Below, in pieces: positions 24,902 through 33,493 of a stretch of DNA of 64,000 nucleotides. A program made the position numbers and the translations under genes. The notes under the pieces were generated by a model. That model was not told the DNA's origin. It saw only the letters and a program-made list of their open reading frames with translations, and did no database searches. The stretch is from Flavicella sp963932955. Lineage in GTDB: Bacteria > Bacteroidota > Bacteroidia > Flavobacteriales > Flavobacteriaceae. The DNA lies in NCBI GenBank assembly GCA_963932955.1, contig CAWVRK010000009.1, positions 11,590 through 75,589 on the forward strand, written 5' to 3'. The number at the start of each line of letters is the position of its first letter. Within the stretch, counting starts at the first letter, position 1.

Positions 24902-25228
24902 ATGTACGTATACAACATCACTACCAACATTCAAGAAAACGCTGAAAAAGAGTGGCTGGCATGGATGCAAAACACGCACATCCCCGAAATGCTCGATACC
25001 GGAAAGTTTCTGTCCGCCAAGATGTGCAAAGTATTGGTCGAGGAAGACCTAGGAGGCAGCACCTACAGCGTGCAATACACGCTGGAAAACAGAGATATTC
25101 TCGAAGACTTTCACAAAACAGATGCGACACTTATGAAAAACAAAACCAATGCAAAATTTGCCGGTCAATTTGTCTATTTTGAAACTGAAATGCAACTGAT
25201 CGACAAACAATTCGCCTCAAAAAACTAA
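24902..25228 (+). CDS. DUF4286 family protein
   Basis: A 108-residue soluble protein starting MYVYNITTNIQENAEKEW and containing YSVQYTLENRDILEDF, which matches DUF4286, a Bacteroidota family with a predicted ferredoxin-like fold. Its function is unknown. It usually precedes rsmA, as here (48-bp gap), so a link to ribosome biogenesis is possible but unproven. Confidence 0.8.
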   Translation: MYVYNITTNIQENAEKEWLAWMQNTHIPEMLDTGKFLSAKMCKVLVEEDLGGSTYSVQYTLENRDILEDFHKTDATLMKNKTNAKFAGQFVYFETEMQLIDKQFASKN

Positions 25229-25276
25229 GGACAATCGCATTCCTAGTAAAAAATTTCACCTTTCAATTCCTTTTTA

Positions 25277-26053
25277 ATGCGCGTAAGAGCAAAAAAACAC
25301 CTCGGCCAACACTTTTTAAAAGACGAACAAATCGCTAAGAACATTGCGGATAGCTTGACAGAAAAGAGTTATCAAAACGTCTTAGAGATTGGTCCAGGAA
25401 TGGGTGTTTTGACCAAATACCTATTGCAAAAAGACTACACCACTCACGTGATCGAAATTGACACGGAATCCGTAGAATACCTGCAAAACACCTACCTAAA
25501 TCTCGCTCCTAGAATCCACTCCAAAGATTTTTTAAAAATCGACCTAAAGGAACTCTTTCAAGAAACCCCTTTTGCCATCATTGGCAATTTTCCTTACAAC
25601 ATTTCCACACAAATTGTTTTTAAAACCTTGGAAAACAGGGCGCAGATTCCAGAGTTTTCAGGGATGTTTCAAAAAGAAGTGGCCGAACGCATTGCCGAAA
25701 AAGAAGGCAGCAAAAAATACGGCATCCTTTCGGTACTCGCCCAAGCCTTTTATGAAGTGGAATACCTATTTACGGTTCCTCCCACTGTTTTTGACCCACC
25801 TCCCAAAGTTGATTCTGGTGTTATCCGAATGCTTCGCAAAGAAAATTACGAACTCCCGGTAGATGAAAAATTGTTTTACAGAGTGGTCAAAACAGCTTTC
25901 AACCAACGTAGAAAAATGCTGAGAAGCAGTTTAAAATCCATGAATCTTTCGGATAAATTGAGAGAAGATGCTATCTTTGCGAAGCGCCCTGAACAATTGT
26001 CAGTAGCAGCATTCGTTGAACTAACCTCATTAATTGCGCAAGATGCAAGTTGA
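25277..26053 (+). CDS. rsmA: 16S rRNA (adenine1518-N6/adenine1519-N6)-dimethyltransferase
   Basis: The 258-residue KsgA-type enzyme dimethylates two adjacent adenines near the 3' end of 16S rRNA. The N-terminus AKKHLGQHFLKDEQIAKNI, SAM motif VLEIGPGMGVLT and catalytic IIGNFPYNIS (NxPY) are all present. The mgtE ATG at 26043 lies inside its last codons, so translation is probably coupled. Confidence 0.96.
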   Translation: MRVRAKKHLGQHFLKDEQIAKNIADSLTEKSYQNVLEIGPGMGVLTKYLLQKDYTTHVIEIDTESVEYLQNTYLNLAPRIHSKDFLKIDLKELFQETPFAIIGNFPYNISTQIVFKTLENRAQIPEFSGMFQKEVAERIAEKEGSKKYGILSVLAQAFYEVEYLFTVPPTVFDPPPKVDSGVIRMLRKENYELPVDEKLFYRVVKTAFNQRRKMLRSSLKSMNLSDKLREDAIFAKRPEQLSVAAFVELTSLIAQDAS

Positions 26054-27392
26054 AATCAACAAAGAATTCATCACCAACCTAGAGCAGCTCATCGCAGCAG
26101 GAAACAACCGGGAACTACCTGCCTTGTTCGAGGAAATGCACCCTGCCGACATTGCTGAAATTTTAGAAGAACTCAATTTTGACAATGCGTTGTTTATCAT
26201 CAAACTGCTGGACGCCGAAAAGACTTCTGAAATCCTCACAGAACTCGATGACGATACCCGAGAAAAAGTCTTAAAGGGTCTTTCTTCTGAAGAGATCGCC
26301 AAAGAAATTGACAAATTGAACTCCGACGATGCTGCCGATATCATCGGGGAACTTTCCGAAAAACAAAAAGAAGAAGTCATCTCCCAAATTGAAGATGTAG
26401 AACACGCCAAAGACATTGTCGATTTGTTGCGCTATGATGAAGATTCTGCTGGAGGCTTGATGGGGAAAGAACTGATCAAGGTCAATGAGAATTGGTCTAA
26501 CCTACGCTGTGTCAAAGAAATGCGTAAGCAGGCAGCCGACTACGACAAAGTCCACACCATTTATGTGGTAGACGACAACGATGTTTTGATGGGACGTCTG
26601 TCCTTAAAAAGCTTGTTGACGACCTCTACAAAAACACCTATCAAAGACATTTACAACCCAAACATCACCTCCATCCCTGTGGAGGAAAAAGACGAGGAAG
26701 TAGCAAAAACCATGCAGAAATATGATTTGTTTGTAGTGCCTGTCGTGGATGAAATGAATCGTTTGGTCGGACAAATAACAATCGATGATGTGGTCGATGT
26801 CATCAAAGAAGAAGCTGACAAAGATTACCAAATGGCAGCGGGAATCACCGAAGATGTCGAGGCTGATGACAGTATCTTACAATTGACAAAGGCCCGATTG
26901 CCTTGGTTGGTATTGGGCTTGTTTGGCGGACTTGGAGCAGCCTATATCATGGGCGGTTTTGAAGAGGCTTTGGAAAAACACAAAATTTTATTTTTCTTCA
27001 CTCCTTTGATTGCAGCGATGGCTGGAAATGTAGGTGTGCAATCGAGTGCGATCATTGTTCAAGGACTCGCCAACAACAACATCAAAGGAAGTCTTTGGAC
27101 CCGATTGATGAAAGAAATTGGATTGAGTTTGGTCAATGGGGTGATTTTAGCTCTTTTGGTGCTCGCCTACGGTGCTTTTCAAGGTTTTAATTTGACCGTC
27201 AATTACGCAATTGCTAGCTCTTTGATCATCGTCATCATCATCGCTGCTTTGATTGGAACTTTTGTCCCTATCATTTTGGATAAAAAAGGCATTGATCCTG
27301 CTTTGGCTACAGGTCCTTTTATCACCACGAGTAACGATATTTTTGGAATTCTGATCTACTTTTGGATTGCCAAAATGATGTTGGGGTTTTAA
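26043..27392 (+). CDS. mgtE: magnesium transporter MgtE
   Basis: The 449-residue protein has the regulatory MgtE N domain (about 1-130, rich in acidic helices such as ELDDDTREKVLKGLSSEEIA, cut here to ELDDDTREKV), two CBS domains (about 135-255) and five membrane helices at the C-terminus. Family motifs in the pore region, PLIAAMAGNVGVQSSAI and GPFITTSNDIFGILIYF, are intact. In studied homologues, Mg2+ binding to the cytosolic domains closes the channel. ATG 26043 is preferred over the TTG at 26034; it overlaps the rsmA end by 11 bp. It converges with a SpoU gene, leaving 5 bp. Confidence 0.95.
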   Translation: MQVEINKEFITNLEQLIAAGNNRELPALFEEMHPADIAEILEELNFDNALFIIKLLDAEKTSEILTELDDDTREKVLKGLSSEEIAKEIDKLNSDDAADIIGELSEKQKEEVISQIEDVEHAKDIVDLLRYDEDSAGGLMGKELIKVNENWSNLRCVKEMRKQAADYDKVHTIYVVDDNDVLMGRLSLKSLLTTSTKTPIKDIYNPNITSIPVEEKDEEVAKTMQKYDLFVVPVVDEMNRLVGQITIDDVVDVIKEEADKDYQMAAGITEDVEADDSILQLTKARLPWLVLGLFGGLGAAYIMGGFEEALEKHKILFFFTPLIAAMAGNVGVQSSAIIVQGLANNNIKGSLWTRLMKEIGLSLVNGVILALLVLAYGAFQGFNLTVNYAIASSLIIVIIIAALIGTFVPIILDKKGIDPALATGPFITTSNDIFGILIYFWIAKMMLGF

Positions 27393-27405
27393 CTCTTTTA
27401 GAGTT
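27391..27405. terminator. short hairpin between convergent mgtE and SpoU genes
   Basis: AACTCT/AGAGTT with a 3-nt loop overlaps both stop codons. There is no strong T tract, so terminator function is doubtful. Confidence 0.3.
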
Positions 27406-27928
27406 TCAACTTCTCCAAAAAAGACCACAATACAACCCCTGCAGTTACAGAAATGTTCAAAGAATGCTTGGTGCCAAATTGTGGAATTTCAATGCAGTGA
27501 TCCGAAGCGGAAACGACAGCTTGTTGAACTCCTTTGACTTCATTTCCCAACACAATGGCATAGCGCTTTTGGGAAGACACCTCAAAATCTTGAAGTGGCG
27601 TTGCGTGTTCTGCCTGCTCAATCGAAACAACGGTTACTCCTTCGTTTTTTAATCTTTCTACCAAAGACAAGGTGCTTTCCTCGTAGGACCATTCTACAGA
27701 AGCCGTAGCACCCAAAGCTGTCTTGTGAATGTCTTTGTTAGGCGGAGTGGCTGTAATGCCACAGAGGTATATTTTTTCCACCACAAAAGCATCTCCGGTT
27801 CTAAATACAGATCCGATGTTGTTCAAACTTCGAATATTGTCTAAAATAACACTCAAAGGAATTTTGGGTGTTTGCTTGAATTCCGCAACTTCCAAACGCT
27901 GCAATTCACTGTTTTTGAGTTTTCTCAT
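27398..27928 (-). CDS. TrmH/SpoU family RNA methyltransferase
   Basis: A 176-residue SPOUT-class methyltransferase. Motif 1 NIGSVFRTGDAF (about 38-49), motif 2 IVLGNEVKGV and motif 3 IPQFGTKHSLNISVTAGVVL carry the knotted SAM-binding site and conserved Arg/Glu/Asn residues. It lacks the extra N-terminal substrate-binding domain of RlmB and resembles the short single-domain members; whether the target is tRNA (2'-O of G18 or position 34) or rRNA cannot be told. A -7 box lies 17 nt upstream. Confidence 0.9.
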   Translation of the reverse strand: MRKLKNSELQRLEVAEFKQTPKIPLSVILDNIRSLNNIGSVFRTGDAFVVEKIYLCGITATPPNKDIHKTALGATASVEWSYEESTLSLVERLKNEGVTVVSIEQAEHATPLQDFEVSSQKRYAIVLGNEVKGVQQAVVSASDHCIEIPQFGTKHSLNISVTAGVVLWSFLEKLKL

Positions 27929-27945
27929 GGAATGGATTTAAAACG

Positions 27946-27953
27946 CAAAATTA
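27946..27953 (-). promoter_or_regulatory. -7 promoter element of the SpoU methyltransferase gene
   Basis: The minus strand reads TAATTTTG, matching TAnnTTTG, 17 nt before the ATG at 27928. Confidence 0.5.
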
Positions 27954-28087
27954 CAAGGAATTGTGAAACTTATCCCTGTTTCATTTGTGTTTTTTATCCA
28001 AGCTATTGTCTTCAATTTTAGACTTTAAAGGGTTCTCCATTCGAAGTATTTTATGTATTTTCGCGTTTGAATTGAAACCCAAGTAGC

Positions 28088-31000
28088 ATGAGTGCAAAAT
28101 TTAAAGAACACAAAGGGCTTAGTTTGACCAACATTGCCGCTGAGACACTAAATTTTTGGAAAGAAAATGACATCTTCCAAAAGAGTATTCGCTTGCGAGA
28201 TGGGAAAGAACCTTATGTGTTTTTTGAGGGGCCTCCTTCTGCCAACGGACTTCCTGGAATCCACCACGTCATCGGGCGGACCATCAAAGACATTTTTCCG
28301 CGCTACAAAACCATGAAAGGGTTCAAAGTAGAACGGAAAGCGGGCTGGGACACTCACGGATTGCCTGTTGAATTGGGTGTCGAAAAAGAATTGGGCATCA
28401 CCAAAGAAGACATCGGCACCAAAATCTCTATCGAAGCATACAACGAGGCTTGTCGAAAAGCCGTGATGAAATATACCGATGTTTGGAACAACTTGACTGA
28501 ACGCATCGGCTATTGGGTAGATATGGATGCCCCATACGTGACCTACAAACCCAAGTACATGGAATCGGTTTGGTGGTTGTTGTCACAATTGTACAAGAAA
28601 AATTTGTTGTACAAAGGCTATACAATTCAACCTTATTCTCCAAAAGCCGGAACGGGATTGAGCTCTCACGAAATCAACCAACCAGGTGCATACCAAGATG
28701 TGACCGACACCACCATTGTCGCTCAGTTCAAAGCACTTAAAAATTCCTTGCCAGAAAAACTTCAAAAATTAGAAGGAACCGTTCATTTCCTAGCATGGAC
28801 AACGACTCCTTGGACTTTGCCCTCAAATACGGCACTGACAGTGGGTCCAAAAATTGACTATGTCGCGGTCCAAACTTTCAACCAATATACCTTTGAACCC
28901 CTTGTTGTGATCCTTGCCGAAGCCTTGGTCGGAAAACAGTTTGGCAAAAAATTCTTTGCCGTAGCAGCAGCAGCAGATTTAACAGCTTACAATGCGGGAG
29001 ATAAAAAAATCCCTTTTATCGTTGTTGACAAATACAAAGGTTCTGAATTGGTCGGTTCAAAATTTGAACAATTGCTGCCCTTTGCTTTGCCTTACCAAAA
29101 TCCAGAAAATGCTTTTCGAGTTATTGCAGGGGATTTTGTAACGACGGAAGACGGAACCGGAATTGTCCATACGGCACCCACTTTTGGTGCCGACGATGCC
29201 CTTGTTGCCAAACAAGCCACTCCAGAAGTTCCGCCTTTGTTGGTCTTGGACGAAAATGAAACACCCATTCCACTGGTCGACTTGCAAGGAAAATTCACCC
29301 AACACGTAGGGCCTTATGCTGGGAAATACGTAAAAAACGAATACTACAACGAAGGGGAAGTCCCTGAAAGATCCGTAGATGTTGAAATTGCCATTCAACT
29401 GAAAGAAGAGAACAAAGCTTTCCATGTAGAAAAATACAAACACAGTTACCCCCATTGTTGGCGAACGGACAAACCCGTCTTGTACTACCCATTGGATTCT
29501 TGGTTTGTAAAAGTCACCGAAAAAAGAGACCGCCTCTTCGAATTGAACGAAACCATCAATTGGAAACCAAAATCGACAGGAGAAGGACGTTTTGGAAATT
29601 GGCTCAAAAATGCCAACGATTGGAACCTGTCTCGTTCTCGCTATTGGGGAATCCCCTTGCCGATTTGGAGAACCGAAGACGGTACCGAAGAAATTCTTAT
29701 TGGATCCCTAGAAGAATTGAAAGCGGAAATCCAAAAAGCCATCGAAGCAGGCGTTGAAAGTAAAGACGTGTTTGCAGACTTTGAAGTCGGAAACATGTCC
29801 GAAGAAAATTATGCCAAAATTGATTTGCACAAAAATATTGTCGACCAAATCACCTTGGTCGCTCCTTCGGGAAAACCAATGCAACGCGAGGCCGACTTGA
29901 TCGATGTGTGGTTTGATTCGGGGTCCATGCCTTATGCACAATGGCACTATCCTTTTGAAAACAAAGAACTCATCGACAAGGAGCAGTTTTATCCTGCAGA
30001 TTTTATCGCAGAAGGGGTAGACCAAACCCGTGGATGGTTTTATACCCTACACGCTATTAGCACCCTGGTATTTGATTCTGTTGCTTACAAAAATGTGGTG
30101 TCCAACGGCTTGGTGCTCGACAAATACGGCAAAAAAATGTCCAAACGTCTGGGCAATGGCATCGATCCTTTTAAAACCATGGATACGTATGGGCCCGACG
30201 CTACGCGTTGGTACATGATCTCCAATGCCAACCCTTGGGACAACTTGAAGTTTGACATCGATGGGATTGACGAGGTGCGTAGAAAATTCTTTGGAACCCT
30301 TTACAATACCTATTCTTTCTTTTCTTTGTATGCCAACTTGGACAATTTTAGCTACAAAGAAACTGCAATTGCCCTTGAGGAAAGACCTGAAATTGACCGT
30401 TGGATTTTATCCGAACTGAATACATTGGTGAAAAATGTGGATGCTTTTTACGAAGCCTACGAACCTACCAAAGCGGCAAGAGCCATCCAAGATTTTGTAT
30501 CCGAAAACTTGAGCAACTGGTTTGTTCGTTTGAGCAGAAGGCGTTTTTGGAAAGGAGACTATAAGCAGGATAAAATTTCTGCTTACCAAAGTTTGTACAC
30601 ATGTCTTTTGACGGTTGCCAAACTGAGTGCACCGATTGCGCCTTTCTTTATGGACAACATGTACAAAGATTTGACAAATGCTGTACAAGGAAACCATGCA
30701 GAATCTGTTCACTTGGTGGACTTCCCTACCTGCAACGAAAAGGTTATAGACAAATCTTTGGAACGAAAAATGCAAAAGGCACAACAGATTTCCTCTATGG
30801 TCTTGTCACTGCGTAAAAAAGAAATGATCAAAGTTCGGCAACCTTTGCAGCGAGTGATGATTCCTGTATTGGACCAAAGGGAACGCGAGGACATCACCGC
30901 CATCCAAGACCTGATTATTTCTGAGGTGAACGTCAAAGAGATTGAACTGATCGACGATGCTTCTGGTATATTGGTTAAAAACATCAAGCCCAATTTCAAA

Positions 31001-31495
31001 GTACTAGGCCCCAAATACGGCAAAGAAATGCGCTTTGTAGGTGCTGCCGTGCAGCAGTTTGGTCAAGAAGAAATACAAACGCTCGAAAAAGATGGAAAAA
31101 TAGCCGTCGAAATAAATGGAAATTTTGTAGATTTAAGTTTAGAGGAGGTAGAAATCACTTCTCAGGACATTGAAGGTTGGTTGGTGACCAATCAAGGAGG
31201 CTTGACGGTCGCTTTGGATGTACACATCACCGAGGCGCTTCGCAAAGAAGGCATCGCAAGGGAGTTGATCAATCGCATTCAAAACATCCGAAAAGAAACA
31301 GGTTTGGAAGTCACCGACACCATTCACCTATCCCTCGAAGAAGATGCGGCCTTGAAAGAAGCTGTTTTGGAAAATGAAAGCTATATCAAAAGTGAAACCC
31401 TAACAAACACTTTGGAGTTTTATACTGCCCTTGAAGAGGGGGTGGTTGTTGAATTTGACGCTATAAAAACGAAATTGTTAATTTGTAAATCGTAA
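28088..31495 (+). CDS. ileS: isoleucine--tRNA ligase
   Basis: The 1135-residue class Ia synthetase has the HIGH-equivalent PSANGLPGIHHVIG near residue 52, an editing (CP1) domain with TWTTPWTLPSNTALTVGP seen as AWTTTPWTLPSNTAL, and the KMSKR loop DKYGKKMSKRLGNG near residue 680. The length, over 1100 residues, and the anticodon-binding C-terminus are typical of the eukaryote-like Bacteroidota form. The DksA-like gene follows after 6 bp and lspA after that, the usual flavobacterial order. Confidence 0.97.
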   Translation: MSAKFKEHKGLSLTNIAAETLNFWKENDIFQKSIRLRDGKEPYVFFEGPPSANGLPGIHHVIGRTIKDIFPRYKTMKGFKVERKAGWDTHGLPVELGVEKELGITKEDIGTKISIEAYNEACRKAVMKYTDVWNNLTERIGYWVDMDAPYVTYKPKYMESVWWLLSQLYKKNLLYKGYTIQPYSPKAGTGLSSHEINQPGAYQDVTDTTIVAQFKALKNSLPEKLQKLEGTVHFLAWTTTPWTLPSNTALTVGPKIDYVAVQTFNQYTFEPLVVILAEALVGKQFGKKFFAVAAAADLTAYNAGDKKIPFIVVDKYKGSELVGSKFEQLLPFALPYQNPENAFRVIAGDFVTTEDGTGIVHTAPTFGADDALVAKQATPEVPPLLVLDENETPIPLVDLQGKFTQHVGPYAGKYVKNEYYNEGEVPERSVDVEIAIQLKEENKAFHVEKYKHSYPHCWRTDKPVLYYPLDSWFVKVTEKRDRLFELNETINWKPKSTGEGRFGNWLKNANDWNLSRSRYWGIPLPIWRTEDGTEEILIGSLEELKAEIQKAIEAGVESKDVFADFEVGNMSEENYAKIDLHKNIVDQITLVAPSGKPMQREADLIDVWFDSGSMPYAQWHYPFENKELIDKEQFYPADFIAEGVDQTRGWFYTLHAISTLVFDSVAYKNVVSNGLVLDKYGKKMSKRLGNGIDPFKTMDTYGPDATRWYMISNANPWDNLKFDIDGIDEVRRKFFGTLYNTYSFFSLYANLDNFSYKETAIALEERPEIDRWILSELNTLVKNVDAFYEAYEPTKAARAIQDFVSENLSNWFVRLSRRRFWKGDYKQDKISAYQSLYTCLLTVAKLSAPIAPFFMDNMYKDLTNAVQGNHAESVHLVDFPTCNEKVIDKSLERKMQKAQQISSMVLSLRKKEMIKVRQPLQRVMIPVLDQREREDITAIQDLIISEVNVKEIELIDDASGILVKNIKPNFKVLGPKYGKEMRFVGAAVQQFGQEEIQTLEKDGKIAVEINGNFVDLSLEEVEITSQDIEGWLVTNQGGLTVALDVHITEALRKEGIARELINRIQNIRKETGLEVTDTIHLSLEEDAALKEAVLENESYIKSETLTNTLEFYTALEEGVVVEFDAIKTKLLICKS

Positions 31496-31501
31496 ACTAC
31501 T

Positions 31502-31882
31502 ATGGAAAACATCAAAGCTCAATACGGAGAAGAAGATTTGAAGGAATTCAAAGAAATCATTCTAAAAAAAATAACTCGGGCACAAGAAGATTTAGATATT
31601 TTGAACAGTGCGTATAAAAACGACAGTGCCAATGGAACGGACGACACCTCTCCTACCTTTAAGGCTTTTGAAGAAGGGGCAGCAACCATGGCAAAAGAAG
31701 CCAATGTACAACTGGCCATCCGTCAAGAAAAATTCATTCGAGACCTCAAAAACGCTTTGTTGCGCATTGAGAACAAAACCTATGGCGTTTGTCGTGTTTC
31801 TGGAAAACTGATTCAAAAGGAACGCCTCAAACTGGTTCCACATGCCACTTTGAGCATTGAAGCCAAAAAGCAACAATCGTAA
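31502..31882 (+). CDS. TraR/DksA family protein with degenerate zinc finger
   Basis: A 126-residue protein with an N-terminal helical hairpin (acidic and basic helices, residues about 8-85) and the C-terminal segment TYGVCRVSGKLIQKERL. DksA proteins bind RNA polymerase through the secondary channel. Of the four zinc-finger cysteines only one remains, so it is a non-zinc DksA-like protein; DxxDxA-like tip residues cannot be identified with certainty. The gene lies between ileS and lspA, 6 and 10 bp from its neighbours, and is probably co-transcribed. Confidence 0.88.
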   Translation: MENIKAQYGEEDLKEFKEIILKKITRAQEDLDILNSAYKNDSANGTDDTSPTFKAFEEGAATMAKEANVQLAIRQEKFIRDLKNALLRIENKTYGVCRVSGKLIQKERLKLVPHATLSIEAKKQQS

Positions 31883-31892
31883 TTTCTTACTA

Positions 31893-32486
31893 TTGAAAAA
31901 AGCAGTCCTTTTAATTTTGGTCGTTTTGGCCCTCGATCAAATCAGTAAAATTTGGATCAAAACACACTTATCCCTCGGAGAAGAGATTTATGTTTTTGAT
32001 TGGTTCCGCATTTATTTTATCGAAAACAATGGCGCGGCATGGGGTGCTGAAATCGGCGGCAAAGGTGGCAAACTTTTTTTGACCCTTTTTCGATTGGTGG
32101 CTATTGTGGGGATCGGATATTGGTTGGTGCAATCCATCAATAAGCAAGCCCCCAAATTGTTACTTGTTTCCATTTCCTTGATTTTTGCCGGGGCTTTGGG
32201 AAACATTCTTGACTCTGTCTTTTACGGGATCCTCTTTGACCATTCCAACCACCAGTTGGCAACTCTTTTTGCAGCAGAACCCTACGGCACTCTTTTTCAT
32301 GGAAAAGTAGTGGACATGCTTTATTTTCCGATGTGGAAAGGGGGACTCCCCTCATGGTTTCCTTTTATCGGTGGTGAAAACTTTACGTTTTTCAATGCCA
32401 TTTTCAATGTGGCAGATTCGGCAATCAGTATTGGAGTCACTTTGTTGATTTTGTTTGGAAATAAACTATTTCCGAAAACGAATTAG
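31893..32486 (+). CDS. lspA: lipoprotein signal peptidase (signal peptidase II)
   Basis: A 197-residue inner membrane aspartyl protease that removes signal peptides from prolipoproteins. Four membrane spans are visible. The catalytic aspartates lie in GNILDSVFYG and FNVADSAIS, and the NNGAAWG motif follows the first span. The start is a TTG at 31893 giving MKKAVLLILVVLALDQISK, the conserved N-terminus; a longer frame from 31857 would overlap the upstream gene. It carries the extra periplasmic loop around FHGKVVDMLYFPMW common in Bacteroidota. Confidence 0.94.
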   Translation: MKKAVLLILVVLALDQISKIWIKTHLSLGEEIYVFDWFRIYFIENNGAAWGAEIGGKGGKLFLTLFRLVAIVGIGYWLVQSINKQAPKLLLVSISLIFAGALGNILDSVFYGILFDHSNHQLATLFAAEPYGTLFHGKVVDMLYFPMWKGGLPSWFPFIGGENFTFFNAIFNVADSAISIGVTLLILFGNKLFPKTN

Positions 32487-32799
32487 GCCTCTGTTTTTTT
32501 GAAAAAAGTAGGGTTTGAATCAAAAACACTCAAATCTTTCCACTGCACTCTTTGCGATGTTTTAATATTTGTTTTTACTGAAGTGGAAAAAATTATTGCG
32601 ACAAAAAATCTTCTGGTCAGTTGGCGACAGGCAATTTGAAAGAGGAGACAAATTAAAACTTCGTATCAATAGAGCTGTGTCGTGAACTAAACAACCATAA
32701 CTATATTACTTGTAAGTTCAATGAGCTCAAAGGTGTTTCGCTTGACTCTTTGTAACACGATGTAATTGACATAGAAAAAGAGGGGTTAATTGCTGTTTT
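32487..32799. other. 313-bp gap between lspA and the aquaporin gene
   Basis: No gene, RNA or clear hairpin was found. Short open stretches such as GDKLKLRINRAVS and TCKFNELKGVSLDSL appear in different frames separated by stops; they may be chance or worn remnants of a gene, but I could match them to nothing. lspA and the aquaporin gene converge here. Confidence 0.4.
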
Positions 32800-33471
32800 T
32801 CAACAACTTCCTTCCTCACAACAATTGGGATGTTTGAGCAACTTACACGACAACACTGCAAGCAGTGCTCCTAAAACAGGTGCTGTCAAATAGAGCCAAA
32901 GGTTTTCCAAATGCCCGGAGAGCAAAGCGGGTGCAAAAGAACGCACAGGATTCATAGACGCGTTGGTCATTGGCCCTGCAAACAGCGCTGCTAACATGAC
33001 CACCCCTCCAATGGCAAAGCCAGCAATAATCCCTACTTCTTTGGCGCCTGTGGACACATTGATGATGACCATCATCAAAAAGAAAGTCAACAGTGTTTCC
33101 AAGACAAAAGCACGGAACGGGTCTATCAATTCAGAAGGTTGGGTCCCTCCTAAAAATTCACTTGTAGGAAAGAGGTACAACAACAGACTGCTGGCCAACA
33201 AGCCTCCGAGAAGTTGTGCCGCAATGTATTTGGGGACTTCTTTCCATGAAAATTTTTTGGCATAGGCAAAAGCGATGCTGACCGCTGGATTCAAATGTGC
33301 TCCAGAAATGTCTCCCAAAGCATAGATCATGGCCATAACGATGAAACCCCAAGTAAGTCCAATCCCTACATGGGTAACATCTCCGCCAGTGATCTCATTA
33401 ATAGTCATGGCTCCTGTGCCACAAAAAACAAGGGAAAAGGTGCCAATAAATTCTGCATAATATTTTTTCAC
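32800..33471 (-). CDS. MIP family channel (aquaporin)
   Basis: A 223-residue membrane channel with six spans. The first pore motif is HLNPAVS and the second is SMNPVRS, that is NPV instead of NPA, with the selectivity-filter arginine kept. No bulky extra loop or glycerol-type residues are evident, so water or small neutral solutes are the likely substrates. The start is placed at the GTG 33471 (MKKYYAEFIGTFSLV); a longer frame to 33534 runs into glyS. It follows glyS by 22 bp. The C-terminus is Cys-rich (HPNCCEEGSC). Confidence 0.88.
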   Translation of the reverse strand: MKKYYAEFIGTFSLVFCGTGAMTINEITGGDVTHVGIGLTWGFIVMAMIYALGDISGAHLNPAVSIAFAYAKKFSWKEVPKYIAAQLLGGLLASSLLLYLFPTSEFLGGTQPSELIDPFRAFVLETLLTFFLMMVIINVSTGAKEVGIIAGFAIGGVVMLAALFAGPMTNASMNPVRSFAPALLSGHLENLWLYLTAPVLGALLAVLSCKLLKHPNCCEEGSC

Positions 33472-33493
33472 AATCAATGGGTTTGATATGCTG

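Noticed and set aside
32487..32799. Possible degraded gene in the lspA-aquaporin gap
   Set aside because: Peptide-like fragments occur in different frames separated by stop codons and cannot be joined or matched to a family.
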